Part shown: piece after piece, positions 24,640 through 35,755 of the stretch
Layout: each line of letters opens with the position of its first letter
Numbering within the stretch: position 1 is the first letter of the stretch
Notes under the pieces: generated by a model
The model's input: only the letters and a program-made list of their open reading frames with translations
Told to the model about the DNA's origin: nothing
Database searches by the model: none
From: Symbiodinium natans
Taxonomy: Eukaryota; Sar; Dinophyceae; Suessiales; Symbiodiniaceae
NCBI GenBank assembly: GCA_905221605.1
Contig: CAJNDS010001446.1
Span: forward strand, 286,927-350,926
Direction of reading: 5' to 3'
Length of the DNA stretch: 64,000 nucleotides
Made by a program: the position numbers and the translations under genes

Positions 24640-26395
24640 AATCGAACAACGCTGCCCCACAGCGTGCCTTTCTGTAAACTTGAAATTGATCTTGGTTTTC
24701 TTTGCCACTCACTGTATAGAATTGTTTTTCACAGATGGTTCGGGCTTGCGTTGCGATCATATGAACAAGTAGTACGACGCTTCGTGTACCATAGTTGATA
24801 TCTCAAAGACGTGGTAACGAAGGTGACATGGAGAATTCAAACCCGGATTACTTAGCATATTCATGAGCTGGGGCGTGAGCTAAATTTATGCTGCTTTTCG
24901 TGCTTCGTTGCATGTCATGAATCCTTTTATGAGTCTGAGCACCTCGTCGGTCAATTTTCAGAGCTGAGCTTAGGCTGTGAACCATGGGACATTCGCTCCT
25001 CGACAGCATCATTGTCCAGAAACATGTGCGTCCCAGGGCATGTTTGATTCCGTAGCCCGGTCTAGTTTGGGGTTCTGGAGTGTAGTGCGTCTGAGGCAAG
25101 ATTCTTGATGATGAGCGCCGGTGCAAGCATTAGTCTTGGTAGTGCTGCCAGTGCATCATCAAGACAGTTACTATTGACGATTAAATTATAAATGGTATTT
25201 ATGAATTAAGAGTATTACTAATAGTATTACTGCCATTAAATTATTAAGAGTATTACTAATCGTAGGCATCGCTTTGGTTCTGTGGCCAGCCGCAAGATTC
25301 GCATTCTTTAGCGAAGGAACCCGCAGTGTGGCAAGAAGAAATGCGGTCCAGACGAGCAATGCTTCATCCACCGCGTGTCCGCGCTTCAGTCCACCTACCA
25401 GTGCCCAAGAAGCATTATGCTACATGGTACCCCCCTGGTGGTCCTGAACTGCTCTTGGGATTCTATATGCCACCGCCAGGTGCGTGAAGGACTGGGCATA
25501 ACTGTTGCCATGCCAGTCGCTGGGAGTCTCGGGACAAAGACACATCACTGCAGCACTACTCAACATCGTTCAATGCAGCTTCCAAAATCTAGCATCGTGA
25601 CCCAGATGTTCCATCCTGTGATTCCTTTCTGCACCACATGCCAGAATGAAAACGCTTTGGTCATCACGGATGGCGACGATGCTGCCAAGTTGCTTGGCAG
25701 CCTTGTAATTGGATCCTGGCCGGGAAATCGAGACTTGCACAGCGAGCCGAATTCTGAGATCCGACATTTCACGACTAAGGCTTTGTGTCCCGTACCCTCT
25801 TGTCATCTGCAGCTTTCCGGAGGTGAAGGCTGTTGTGTCCATCTGTTTATGGCTGTGTACTATGAGTTTCAGACGCCCTGAACCCTAAACCCTAAACCAT
25901 TGGATCTAATTGGGGGCGGCGGGATGAAGCAGGCTCGGGCTCGGCGTCGGCTGAACATTCGGCCGTTCCTTTGCCGGATGCCTGGAACCACCTGGAACCG
26001 GCATCTGCTCAGAAACCCCACAAACTCTTGCATGTCCCTGTGCAGCCGACCCTGTGTCATAGATTCAGCTTAAGGATCGCGGGCCATGTCCCTGAGCTCT
26101 TTGTGACGTTGCTGCAAGCCGGCCAAAGCTTCGCCAGCTATGAAGAACCTTCAAGCATCATTCTGATGATAAGGTTGAAAGGATTTGTTTGTACTTCTTG
26201 GTTAGACTGTTGGAGAACATGCCGCAAGCAGAAGGATGTTCGAAGGACATGCTTCAGCTTTAGAGAAGCTGTCGCCCGACAAGACGCCAAGCGCGGCGTG
26301 GACGGACCCGAAAACACGAGTTGGCAATGGCCTAGGACGGGCTGCACCTGTGTCTTTCCAAGATTCAAGATTGCCAGGAGTCCTGAGCAGAGTGA
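24640..26395. other. Stretch without recognised gene
   Basis: No exon is convincing. An 18-base direct repeat (ATTAAGAGTATTACTAAT) occurs at 25,205-25,222 and 25,243-25,260. A + strand frame is open from 25,375 to 25,881 without known motifs. It runs into two CCCTAAA units at 25,883-25,897. Confidence 0.35.
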
Positions 26396-26399
26396 GACG

Positions 26400-27090
26400 G
26401 ACGAGGTGCACAATGTGGCCAGTCCACTCCATGCTTCTGGTTGGAGTGGGGTCAAGGCCCAGCCAGATTCAAGTTGCCACGAGCCCTTGCAGGAGAGCAG
26501 CGAAGAAGAAGACGAGGAGGTACAAACACAAAGAGATTTGATTTGCAAAGACTTTGGCCGCTTTTCTCCCGGCTCCAGTTGCCAGGGAGTGGGTGATTGG
26601 CAGAATTCTGCCGATGTCTGCAGCTTAAGGGTTGAAGTGATGTGGCGAGGAGGACGAGGAGCAAGCGACGCAAGATGAGGAAGAGGCAGGTCCTGATCAC
26701 CTGGACATGCCACAAGACCCGCTGTTCTGTCGGTGGCCTTTGCAGGAAGATCCTCAACATGATGATGGTATGGAAGAGGCGGAGGAGGATGAGGAGGAGA
26801 ATGCCGAAGAGGACACCGAGGAGGACGTGCCCCAGCTGCACTGCTTGCTTAAAAGCGGGTCCTGTTGTTGAGCCATTGCTGTCTGGTGTACATGCGCTTG
26901 CGGGGCTGCCGTCCGACATGAGATTCGCATGTTTTCGCAGGGGTGAAAGCACATGCATCAGACCTGCAGAGCATGCAGGAGGCCATAGAAGAGGCCATCG
27001 TGGTCGCGGAGAGCGCGCAGCCTGACGCCAATATCATTGCACTGCTTAGCTTCACTAACAAATGTTGCCAGAAGTGTTGTCGAGTGCATG
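26400..27090 (+). CDS. Acidic low-complexity protein, at least three exons
   Basis: Exon one ends ESSEEEDEE at 26,519. The intron 26,520-26,649 begins GTACAA and ends GCGAG, a canonical GT-AG intron of 130 bases. Exon two starts EDEEQATQDEEEAGPD and continues DMPQDPLFCRWPLQEDPQHD, then EEAEEDEEENAEEDTEED, to about 26,850. A third exon after TTTTCGCAG at about 26,940 reads VKAHASDLQSMQEAIEEAIV and AESAQPDANIIALL. The phases of the first junction agree exactly. Glu/Asp-rich linkers are common in nuclear and chromatin proteins but the family is unknown. It may be a downstream part of the gene at 22.6-24.6 kb, since strand and style agree. Confidence 0.5.
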
Positions 27091-28217
27091 TAACTTGGAT
27101 CACGTCAACACACGAGATGTTCACTGCAACGAACATGCACCAATGTCGACAGCTCCACACTTCAGGACAAGTCCTGCAGGTGTGGAGGAGGACTGGCCAA
27201 GGCATGCAAGATTCGGCCTCCCATTGCCCAAATCAGCATGTTGGGCAAGCACAGGAGGCAGAAAAGTAGGAACCAGGGCCCTTCCGTGTACTGATCCCAT
27301 CACCCTCCAGGACCCGCTTGCCGCCCGCGAGGGACCGGAGACCGATCTCAAGGCCCGAACAGAGCAGAGCCCACGATTCCCTTGCAGTCCCTTTGCATCA
27401 AGATGCTCATACCAGGGATTCTCTGTTCACTACTTTATCTAAGGGCGGTTGCATCGTCGTAGTATGGTCCTTGGCTGTTTTGAAAGGTTCCGAAGTATTG
27501 ACAATAAGGGGTATGTATACAAGGAAACCAATCAGGCCCGCTCTTTCCAGCGACTGCCACATGTAGAACAGGCATGGTTCTGATGGAGACCTTGTTTCAG
27601 TTCAAGTATGGTGGCGCAGTTTCCCTTTTGAACTGCTTATGCCTTGTCTATGCTTCTTTCAACCATTATGGATTCCGCGCGCGCCAGCCATTAATACTTA
27701 AACAGGGCATCACCGAGATTGTGTGTCGTTCAATCATGACAATAGCTAAACCTATGTTTTGCTCTTGTACGCATTTGGTCATTTGGTAGTCACAAAGTCT
27801 ATTGGCTGCCGATATGTTGCCGCGGTTGCAAAGAGGGTGGAGATGCATGTGCTCCCTTTTAAGACTGGGGCACAGTAGTCGGTCACGTCGAAGGTGCAGG
27901 AGGTGATGTGCGGAAGTCGACCCACGTTCAGCACGGCGCCCCCGCTTCAGGTTTGGATGTTTGAACGAACTTGAACTGCAAGCTTTGATGCGGTGCAATC
28001 GCCGGCGTGTGTGGTAGGTTGAAGACGACAGCGACACACCAGGAGCCAATGCGCAAGGCAGCCCATGCATACAATGAAGCGTACAGGCAAGGCCTGAACT
28101 GTTCAGGCAAGTCGGCGCGAGTGACATTTGGGTATCAAGCTGCTGGGCGAGTTGGCTGGGAAGCAGGTGCCAAAATCAACGTTGCACATGGCTAGCAAGA
28201 CCCTACAGGGCGCGGCA
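27091..28217. other. Stretch with one exon-like piece
   Basis: An open piece after CTCCAG at about 27,312 (PLAAREGPETDLKARTEQS) could be an exon of the preceding gene. The rest shows no supported coding sequence. Confidence 0.3.
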
Positions 28218-28242
28218 GAGAGAGAGAGAGAGAGAGAGAGAG
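28218..28242. repeat. GA microsatellite, left border of GC-rich island
   Basis: A GA dinucleotide run stands at the left edge of the GC-rich island. A second purine run, GA with a few interruptions, stands at 29,766-29,801. Confidence 0.8.
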
Positions 28243-28248
28243 GCGTGC

Positions 28249-29138
28249 GTGGGGGCAGAGGCGTGCGCACTTGAGTTGTGGCCGGAGGACAGGGGGGTGC
28301 ACCCAGCGGACACTCTGGCACTGGCGGCGGGAGGGGAAGAGGGGGCACCACAAGCGGAACACCGGCTGCAGACACAAGGACACCCCGCCGTGAGGGCACG
28401 CGGGATCCTGAGACGCCTCCTACCTTTCACAGGGGGGGAGGTTAGAGAACACGTGCTGGCCGCCCTTCAAGCACTAGAGGAGTGGAGCAGAGAACTATGG
28501 GGGGGGGGAGCTGCTGGCGATCGAGGACACACCCCCGGCGGGCCCGGAAGCACCACCGGAGATCACGCACCCACACGGGCAGCAAAGGGGGGACACGGCG
28601 GAGGAGGCAGGCACGGGGGGGGATGGGCGAGCAGCCAGACAGCCACACGCCACAGCACCGGCCACCACAACACGAGGACACGGGAGAGGAGATGGAAAGA
28701 AGGGGGCTACACCGTCTGCAAGTTGAAGTACATGTTCGTGAAAATGGCAGGGAGAACATGGAGGCAAACTACCATGGAGAAGCGGAAGGGGCCACGGAGG
28801 AGGGGCTGGAAAGGGCAGGCACGGGGCAACCGACGCAACCCACACAGCCCTGGAGCCCACCACCAGTTGACAGAGAGTGGGCAGCGAGGGTGGCGGCCTT
28901 TGAAGGGCCGGTGAGGCGGAGGGGGGAAGCACAGAGGGGGGAGGCAGCTGCGAGGAGGCGGTCGAAGCAAAGAAGGCGGCTGGGGTGGGGGCAAAGAACG
29001 AGGAGATCGAGAAGTGGGAGCAGGGGCGAAACACCAAGCCGACGCCGTAACGACCGTCGAGGGGGAGGAGGACATGCACTACTGAGCCTAGAGGCCGAGG
29101 ATCACCGCCGTAGGAGAGAACACGCGGGGCTGGATTGA
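28249..29138 (+). pseudogene. GC-rich reading frame broken at G-runs, origin unknown
   Basis: A continuous-looking protein can be followed across three frames. First LLPFTGGEVREHVLAALQAL and EEWSRELWG (to about 28,498). Then, after a run of G at about 28,499-28,508, GELLAIEDTPPAGPEAPPEI in another frame. Then, after G-runs at about 28,615-28,622, GEQPDSHTPQHRPPQHEDTG and LHRLQVEVHVRENGRENMEA, REWAARVAAFEGPVRRRGEA, to an Arg-rich end. Both frame changes fall in G homopolymers, so they may be base-count errors or true slippage. Composition differs from the neighbours and GA runs flank it. A retroelement gag-like protein is one idea, but no zinc knuckle or RT motif is seen. Confidence 0.35.
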
Positions 29139-29765
29139 GGGGCAGGGACATGCAGTAGTTAGGGGGTGCACTGGGGGCCGATCGACACACAACAGCACCG
29201 CCTGGTAGACCTCAGTATCACCCCAAACCAATGCCGGCAGCCGAAAGTGTAAGTGTTTTGGGGGCTTGGGAAGGTTTCGGACAGGAGGTTCGTTGGCTTC
29301 GTGAGGTTGCAGGTTAGCTTTAAAAGGGGGCGGCTGACAACCGGGGGGAAGGGCCAACTGAGCCCAACCCAGAGTCTCACAGCAAAACGTTCGGGTGAGG
29401 GGGCTAACGTATGGGGGAGGCATCACGGGGGGGTCTATTGGGGTTAAGGGGGGCAGAGCTACACACAGGCCATGTCGGGGGGCAACTCGTTCCCAGCACC
29501 ACCCCGGAAACACGGGCGGGCATAGATGCCCGGGGGCTTCGGCCCCCATGCCCTTCGAAAGGAAAAGGAAAAAGACAGAGACAGACACTGAACCGGTGGA
29601 GCACGCCCATCCGGTCGACCTCCTTCGGGGGGTTACTTGCTGCGGAAGCAAGGAAGAGAGACATGGGACTATGAACACCGTAGCAAGCCCCTCGTTCCAA
29701 CTGACCTTCGGACTCGCACGCCCCTGGGGGCGGCTCTCCTCTTCGGGGGGGGGGCCCATGCGTGC

Positions 29766-29801
29766 AGGAGAGGAGAGAGAGTGAGAGAGGGAGAGAGAGA
29801 C
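29766..29801. repeat. GA microsatellite, right border of GC-rich island
   Basis: Imperfect GA repeats, the second of the pair that encloses the GC-rich island. Confidence 0.7.
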
Positions 29802-30068
29802 ATGGCCAGCATGTGCTTGCATAGTTTGATTGGCAGGCTCTGCGTGAGCTTGCCATTTCCGCAAGAGTTGTATGCTGTCCAAGTCAGTGTTTTGGAGGCC
29901 ATGAACGCACGTTGCCTCGCCCCGGCTCCCAGGCCTGGTTTGAATATTGCTTGTTTTTGCATGGTTTCGGGTACCTTGCCGACTTCATCGTATCTTAAGT
30001 AAGGGCTACTTGGGCCTTGTTTGTGGTAGGGGAGGATCTCACGAAAACTTGCCGAAAAGCAAAAGCCC

Positions 30069-30150
30069 TAAACCCTAGTCCCATGCCAGTGGACAGGGTG
30101 CCTCACCTGGTTTGTCCGGGTGTGCGCGGCGAAACCCATGCCGTCAGTTT
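30069..30150 (+). repeat. Short dispersed repeat type 3, copy 1
   Basis: TGCCTCACCTGGTTTGTCCG at 30,099-30,118 is followed by GGTGTGCGCGGCGAAACCC. The same 20 bases stand at 41,078-41,097, followed by AGCGTGAGC and then AACCCT. Confidence 0.6.
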
Positions 30151-30344
30151 GTTCAGACCTTTGCTTGGTGAGGAGTCCCGATGTTACACGAGCTTCACAA
30201 GGACCATTTCTGCCACTTCATTGCCATCCTCTACTCCTCTACTGTGCTTGCACAGGCCTCCTATGAAGTAAGGGGTATTCCTTAGTGAAGGGGTGTTGGG
30301 CTCTTTGACTATCTCACACTCACACTGGACTCTTTTCCATTCAG

Positions 30345-30497
30345 GGTTCGGCCGGGGTTGCAGTTTGAGCGCCGAACTGCTGTGCACTACCCCGCTTGCC
30401 CTTTCGAGCATAAAGCCCCGGGCTTTCGAGCGGATGCGTTCAAATTAGGAGGATACGAACACAAGCATCACAAGGCGTACTCAGCTGGCTACTGCAG
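30345..30497 (+). CDS. Unidentified exon
   Basis: The piece starts after CATTCAG and ends CAG before GTCAGC, so it has good AG and GT borders. It reads LQFERRTAVHYPACPFEHK, APGFRADAFKLGGYEHKHHK and AYSAGYC. It is rich in Cys and His but shows no known zinc-finger spacing. The family is unknown. Confidence 0.35.
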
Positions 30498-30639
30498 GTC
30501 AGCTTCACACAATCTCAGCTCCGAAAAGAGCCCCAAAGATATCCAGCTTGCTTGGGTCCCCGCAATTTCTTGAAATGGGTGAAGGGAACGTCTGCAGAAG
30601 TACAAAAGGGTTGGGACCACTGAGTCACTTGTATCGCAG

Positions 30640-31200
30640 TGGCAGAGACTGCTAAAGAAGCATCCGGATTCCGAAATCGTCTCCAAACACTCAAAGGGGA
30701 TCAAAGTGATCCTCATGTCAACTTGCAGCCTGCAGGACTGGGAGTGGGGCACGCAGCGAAGGCCCTGCTTGCTTTGCCGGCTAGTTGTTTGGCCAGTTTG
30801 GGGTTCACAGGGTTCAGGATTTAGGGGTTGGGGTTTCATGCATCACTGATGAGGGGTTTCAGTTGCTCATGAAACCTTGAGGGGAAGAGGTTCGGCGGAG
30901 TGCATTTTGCCACGAGTGCTCTTCTCGCGTTCTGGGCATTTCTAGGGCGTGCAGGAGGGAGCATCAAGGCGCATGCTACTTGATCGACTGAATACAGAAG
31001 AATGGAAGGTGGCCGATCTACGCCGGAAACCACTGGCAGCGACTGGATCCGAAGGTTCCCCAAAGGGAGGGGTGGCGTTCTACTTAATGTACATGTTAGC
31101 TCAGCATGACTTCGAAAAAAACAGCAACCAAAGCTGGCACGGAAAAAAGGACGACTCTGGCCGCAATGTCTGGAGCCCTGAGAACAGCCTCCTCAAGTTC
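30640..31200 (+). CDS. Unidentified exon pair
   Basis: After TATCGCAG at 30,639 the sequence reads WQRLLKKHPDSEIVSKHSKG and IKVILMSTCSLQDWEWG. A second piece after GTGCAG at about 30,955 reads EGASRRMLLDRLNTEEWKVA and GGVAFYLMYMLAQHDFEK. Both look coding and lie on the same strand as the exon at 30,345. The phase between 30,497 and 30,640 does not fit directly, so an exon may be missing or the pieces belong to different genes. No family is recognised. Confidence 0.3.
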
Positions 31201-31639
31201 GTCGCTGCAGAGGCTTTTTTCTGCTGTTGCTGCGCGAGAATAGGCACTGTTGAACGAGGCATGCCGCAGCTTACGGTTATGCTACGCCAACGCGTAGTTG
31301 TTTGCAACTGCGTTGCTGATGTCTGCATCTCTAGGACACGGCAACATGGTTGGGATTCTGTCAGGGCGGACACGCCAGAGCCGGCGCTTTCCACCTTCAG
31401 CGTGCCCCCGCGGGAGCCGCGCTTTCCCTCTGGCCGAGCCAAGGCCGAGAGAGCTGAGGGCTGAGAGAGTTGATCCCACGTCATCGTCGTTCCGATGCAG
31501 GTTGTCAGTGCCACTGTGTATTCGTACCCTTTCGCAAAACGGCCAAACAACGCCGCTGTCCTGCACGGATGCAGCAGAACCTTCTAATAACAGAAGATCC
31601 GAGCTAGTGTTTTCAGAACACGAGGCGACATTTTCCTAA

Positions 31640-32142
31640 ACTTTGTCACTGCTGCTAAGGACCTGCACATGGCCCGGAGCACCGAGTCCAGTGGCAATGC
31701 GTCACCCAAGATCAGCGAACAGACGTCTGCAACACTTGCTGGGGCCGCAAGACCCGAAAAGCGGTTCGCAACTGTGACGGGCTCACCTGAGCGGGCCGCT
31801 GTCAAGATGGACTACGCCACACGAGCGCGCAGCGTTGGCGTTGAGACCTTCTCTACCGTGGAGCGTCCAGAAAGCATGGGAAGAAGCGTCACTGGACGAC
31901 CTAGCCGTCAGCCCGTTGCAGGAGCTGGCAAGTTAACAAGTTGTGGCGGGCAGTCCTGGCGAACTGGCTTCAATGCTTCTGCGAAGCGAAGGCCGAATAC
32001 TGCAAGCGCAAGAGCCTCCTCCATTGGTCAGAGACGCTTGGCTATTGGCTTGTCACGCGCATCTGCCGCCTGGTTTTTTGTGTCTTTCCGCATGAGATCC
32101 ACTGCTCTGCTCTGGTTTTTCTTGTGGTTGGGGGCCGGGGGG

Positions 32143-32192
<50 letters not shown>

Positions 32193-33560
32193 CGGTGTGG
32201 TTACGTCTTGTGCCATTCACTCCGAGCATCTTCCTCATTGTCTGAACTCGTCTGCTGTCCCAAGATTTCCTCTTCTGCTCTGCTTTTCTTGGGTTTGGGG
32301 GGGGGGGGTGAGGGCAGGGTTGGGCACGGCTTATGCCATGCACTGTTGCCATTCACTGTCACCATCTTCCACAGGCTGGTGGATTGGCTCACTTTTCCTG
32401 CTTTGGTTTACTGCCTACAGGCCGAAAGAATCCTAAAGTCATGACAAGGCCATGTTGAGCCATGTTGCTGTCAGTTCCATGGCCCCCTCCCCTTCCTGAG
32501 GAGAAGTTGCGTCTCCACGCGCTATGCGTGCAACCACCAAGTCTGCTGACGGACAGAGCAGGAATGTTAGCCGCGGTTCGGGCCAGCGGTCGGCACGATC
32601 TGAAAGCGCAGCAGAGGTGAGAAGAATGCCTCCATCTGGCTTTCAGCTTTCAAAAAAGGCGATATCCAAGCTGCTCCCATGTGATAGGGTCGCAACCTTT
32701 GACACTTGCTCCCAAACTCCAATGTGCAGGAAGATGGTGGCAGAGAGGGCCACCTTCTTCAAAGTGCTCTCCCAACAGTTCATGTCGTCCTGCTCGAAGG
32801 TTAGGTGGGGATGCAGACATGAATGCATGAATGTAAAGCAAACAACAGATGGGTTGGATGCATCAACGGGACGGTTTAGCTTGTAGTGCTGCCACTCAAG
32901 ATTAAGGGCAGTTAATGGATTGCTTCTAGCATCTCTTCGGCAGCCAATGACGCCATGAGGGGCTGGGGCGAGTGTGGCTTGGCAGCATGGTCGAGCACAT
33001 ACTTGTCGCTGCTTCACGTCGTTTGGACTCTGCAGGTGACCATAATGGGCGCGATGGACGAGAGTCCCGATCCAAAGGCATACTCGGTTGGCGCAGCATA
33101 GCTGCGTAGCCCACACGCAACCCCTCCGTTGAGGGAAGCCGCAGGTCCAAAGAAGCAGGCTCACTGGGAGCCGCGGAGGTCGGGGAAGGCCTGAATTGAA
33201 GGGTTCAGGAAGCATCAGGAAGTCGAGGGTTTCAGCAGGCTTTGGGCAGACTTTGATAGGCTTGGGATTAGGATTAGGAGCTTCGGCATGTCTGCTCGGG
33301 ATCAACAAGGAGCTTGGGCTAGGATTGGGATGATTGGGGCTCGAGCTTATGTTATTTGCTCTTATGGGGTCCAGGGTGCTCTGAGTTGGGCGTCTTCCAG
33401 CTGAGCCATGCTACTACACAGTAAGAATCCTTCTTGACGCTTCAAGGGAGGGGTGAGGTCTACCCCAGGAATTGGCGTTGCTGTCCTTGTCAGCGTATGT
33501 CGGTATCATACCGCGGTGGTCATTGCGGCCCAAGCAGTAGATCGGTGCTGAACTGGACGA
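31640..33560. other. Stretch with long open frame and poly-G
   Basis: A + strand frame is open from 31,669 to 32,436, but it crosses a G-tract of about 49 bases (32,144-32,192, two interruptions just left of it) and shows no motif. The - strand is open over much of the same part. A second G-run lies at 32,298-32,307. Frames at 32,524-32,886 (+) and 32,643-33,308 (-) overlap and neither can be preferred. I cannot assign a gene. Confidence 0.3.
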
Positions 33561-33570
33561 TGGACGGACG

Positions 33571-33801
33571 ATGGACTTGGGACGCGCTGTTTTATTCCCG
33601 GGGCAGCGTGCGGAGTTGCCGCCATGTCACCAGTGCAGAGAACATTTCGCTGCACAGATTTCTCTGCCTCGGTTCTTCTTATGCTTCCGCGAGTTCGAAA
33701 AAGAGCCCGGGCCTCAAAAAGACATACCCGTTGTAGCCACAGACCATTGGGAGCTCAAAAGAGCCAACGAGAAAATGGTTCAGCAAATGGCGAGCCACTA
33801 A
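33571..33801 (+). CDS. Partial protein resembling Erv/ALR sulfhydryl oxidase
   Basis: From ATG 33,571 the frame reads LFPGQRAELPPCHQCREHFA, ISLPRFFLCFREFEKEPGP, then DHWELKRANEKMVQQMASH and TAA. PCHQCREHF fits the PCxxCxxHF motif around the redox-active CxxC of Erv1/ALR flavin-linked sulfhydryl oxidases, which form disulfides in the mitochondrial intermembrane space or secretory route. The FAD-binding Trp-rich start and the HNxVN motif are not visible, so this is at best one exon or a fragment. A chance CxxC is possible. Confidence 0.3.
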   Translation: MDLGRAVLFPGQRAELPPCHQCREHFAAQISLPRFFLCFREFEKEPGPQKDIPVVATDHWELKRANEKMVQQMASH

Positions 33802-35128
33802 TGTCACTACTGGTACTTCCAAGACATCGCCGAGGTTGTCCTACCGATCGGTGAAGTTCAGCTCAATGGCACGTGGCATTGGTTGGCTGGGACCTCAGGA
33901 AAGTCTCGAAACACACCAGGCATCACCAGGCTACAAAGGTCCTTTGCATCTTTCCTGCAGCATTCGGGGCTGGACAGGTGCTGTGTGCTTGCTGTAGTGG
34001 CGTTGCTTTGGCAGAGACTCTCGGCAGAATGCACCATGCAGAAAGAAGAGCGTTTCCGTTGTGAACGATCGTCAGAGGCGCAGGGTAAACTTGGGCCCCT
34101 CAAAAGTCATAAGTCCAGGGTTGGGATAGCGTGACAGATTTCCGAAACATGGCCGAGGAACTTTCGTTGGGAACTCCCATTCTGTTCACTAAATGGTCAA
34201 GGTGGCAAGTGCTTTCTATTGCATGCAATTGCTGAGGGAGATGTTGCCGCATGCCTCTTTGCTACTGTACGTGTGGTAAACCCTCCACTTTAGACTGGCT
34301 GACTTGCGCCATGTTGGGTCTGGCTTCGCAACTTCGTAAACCCCACACTTAAAACCCTAGAGCGAGTCGGGTGAGATGGTTTGTGTCGGTGGCAAAAACG
34401 ACAAGATGGGGGATGGTGGGGCTGCCCAGTGTATCACCTCTTAGTGAGGGCGCCCGGTCCCCGAATATCGAGTCCTAAGAAGTTGTGTGTGTAGCTGAGT
34501 TCAGCGGATACCAGCCACCAATCGAGTCGAGCGTTGTTGGTTTCGGACACGAAGCTACATCATCCCAGGAGAGACGCTGGCAGCGCTTTCAGAGAGTGGG
34601 CAGACCCCTTTGCCGCTGGAAGCTAGGTTGGGTGCTCCAGTTCCGAAGTGGTACCGGCTTGCATATGCGGCACAACACCACCCTACACTGACACCGGAAG
34701 CATTGCTTGGAACACATGCTCGTTCTGCAAAGAAGCTGGGGGGTTGAGGATTTCGATGACAGCTCAGATTCAGAAATGGTACATAGCCGTGATCAGGCAT
34801 AAGCCGAAGTGCTACCCACGGCTATGTTCGATTTGGAGCCTGTAGCATCTCTTCAAGGCTCTTCCCAAAAGGCCCCGCCTTATGACCACGACCTATCAAA
34901 GCTGACCGCAGAGACCCAAATAGGCTTCAGCAACTGCATGTCGAGCTCCTTCTGGAGGACGTTGCGACCTTTGGCTGAAGTGAATGGCGAACGGACTGGT
35001 CGATCTGCTGTGACGATCATGAAGACTTTTCTGTGGGCCGTTTGCAGGGCTCCGGCGTTTTTGTTGGCTGGTCCTCTGGTCCTGGTCCTGCGGTCCGCGT
35101 CGGTCCCCTGGTCAATTTTTGGGCCCTG
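33802..35128. other. Stretch without recognised gene
   Basis: Short frames only, none with a recognisable motif. Telomere-like fragments occur near 34,278 and 34,340-34,360. Confidence 0.35.
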
Positions 35129-35755
35129 CAAGCTTGCTTCAAGACCATGAATCCGTTCCAAACCCATCATGGGAGCATTGTGTTTGTAAAGCTCCAAACC
35201 CAGCATTCACAAAAAAACTACAAAGAAGCCGCGCAAGCTTGCTTGAGGAACATGTGACACTGTGAAACCCTTCCAAACACATCATGCGAGCATTATGTTT
35301 GCTTTTTTAAGCCGTGCAAGCTTGCTTGAAGCCATACGAATCCCTTTCAAACCCAGCACGCGAGCATCGTGTTTGCAAATTGGGGGGAGGTGGGTGCGGT
35401 GACCCCCCCCAACCCCCCCCCCCCCCCACACGGTTTGTAATGGATTTGTATGGTCATGGTCTGAAAGCAAGCGTACTCGGCTTGAAGATGCGTTGGGGCT
35501 GGGCGGGGCGCACCCCCCCCCCCGTTGCAAAACGATGTTCGCATGATTGGGTGTGGAAGGGATTCGCACGGTCTAAAGGCAAGCTTGCATGGCTAAAAAA
35601 GGGGGGGATGGGGGGCGCAGCCCCCACCCCCCCCATTTACAAACACAATGCTTGCATATGGGAGTGGAGAGGATTCATATGGTCTTGAACCAAGCTTGCG
35701 CGGCTGAAAATAGCATCGTTTTTGCAATCGGGGGGGGGGGGGGGGGGGGGGGGGG
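35129..35755. repeat. Cluster of about 65-100-bp repeats in both orientations, split by poly-G/C
   Basis: Units carry GCAAGCTTGCTTGAAG, CATACGAATCC, TTCAAACCCA, CGAGCATCGTGTTTGCAAA. Direct copies stand at about 35,129-35,193, 35,235-35,305 and 35,319-35,385. Inverted copies stand at about 35,440-35,495, 35,527-35,595 and 35,637-35,708. C-tracts (about 35,402-35,427, 35,513-35,523, 35,628-35,636) and a G-tract (about 35,731-35,755) separate them. Confidence 0.75.

Noticed and set aside
28495-29882. Long - strand frames in the GC-rich island
   Set aside because: High GC and purine bias leave few stops on either strand. The + strand reading across the G-runs is more protein-like.
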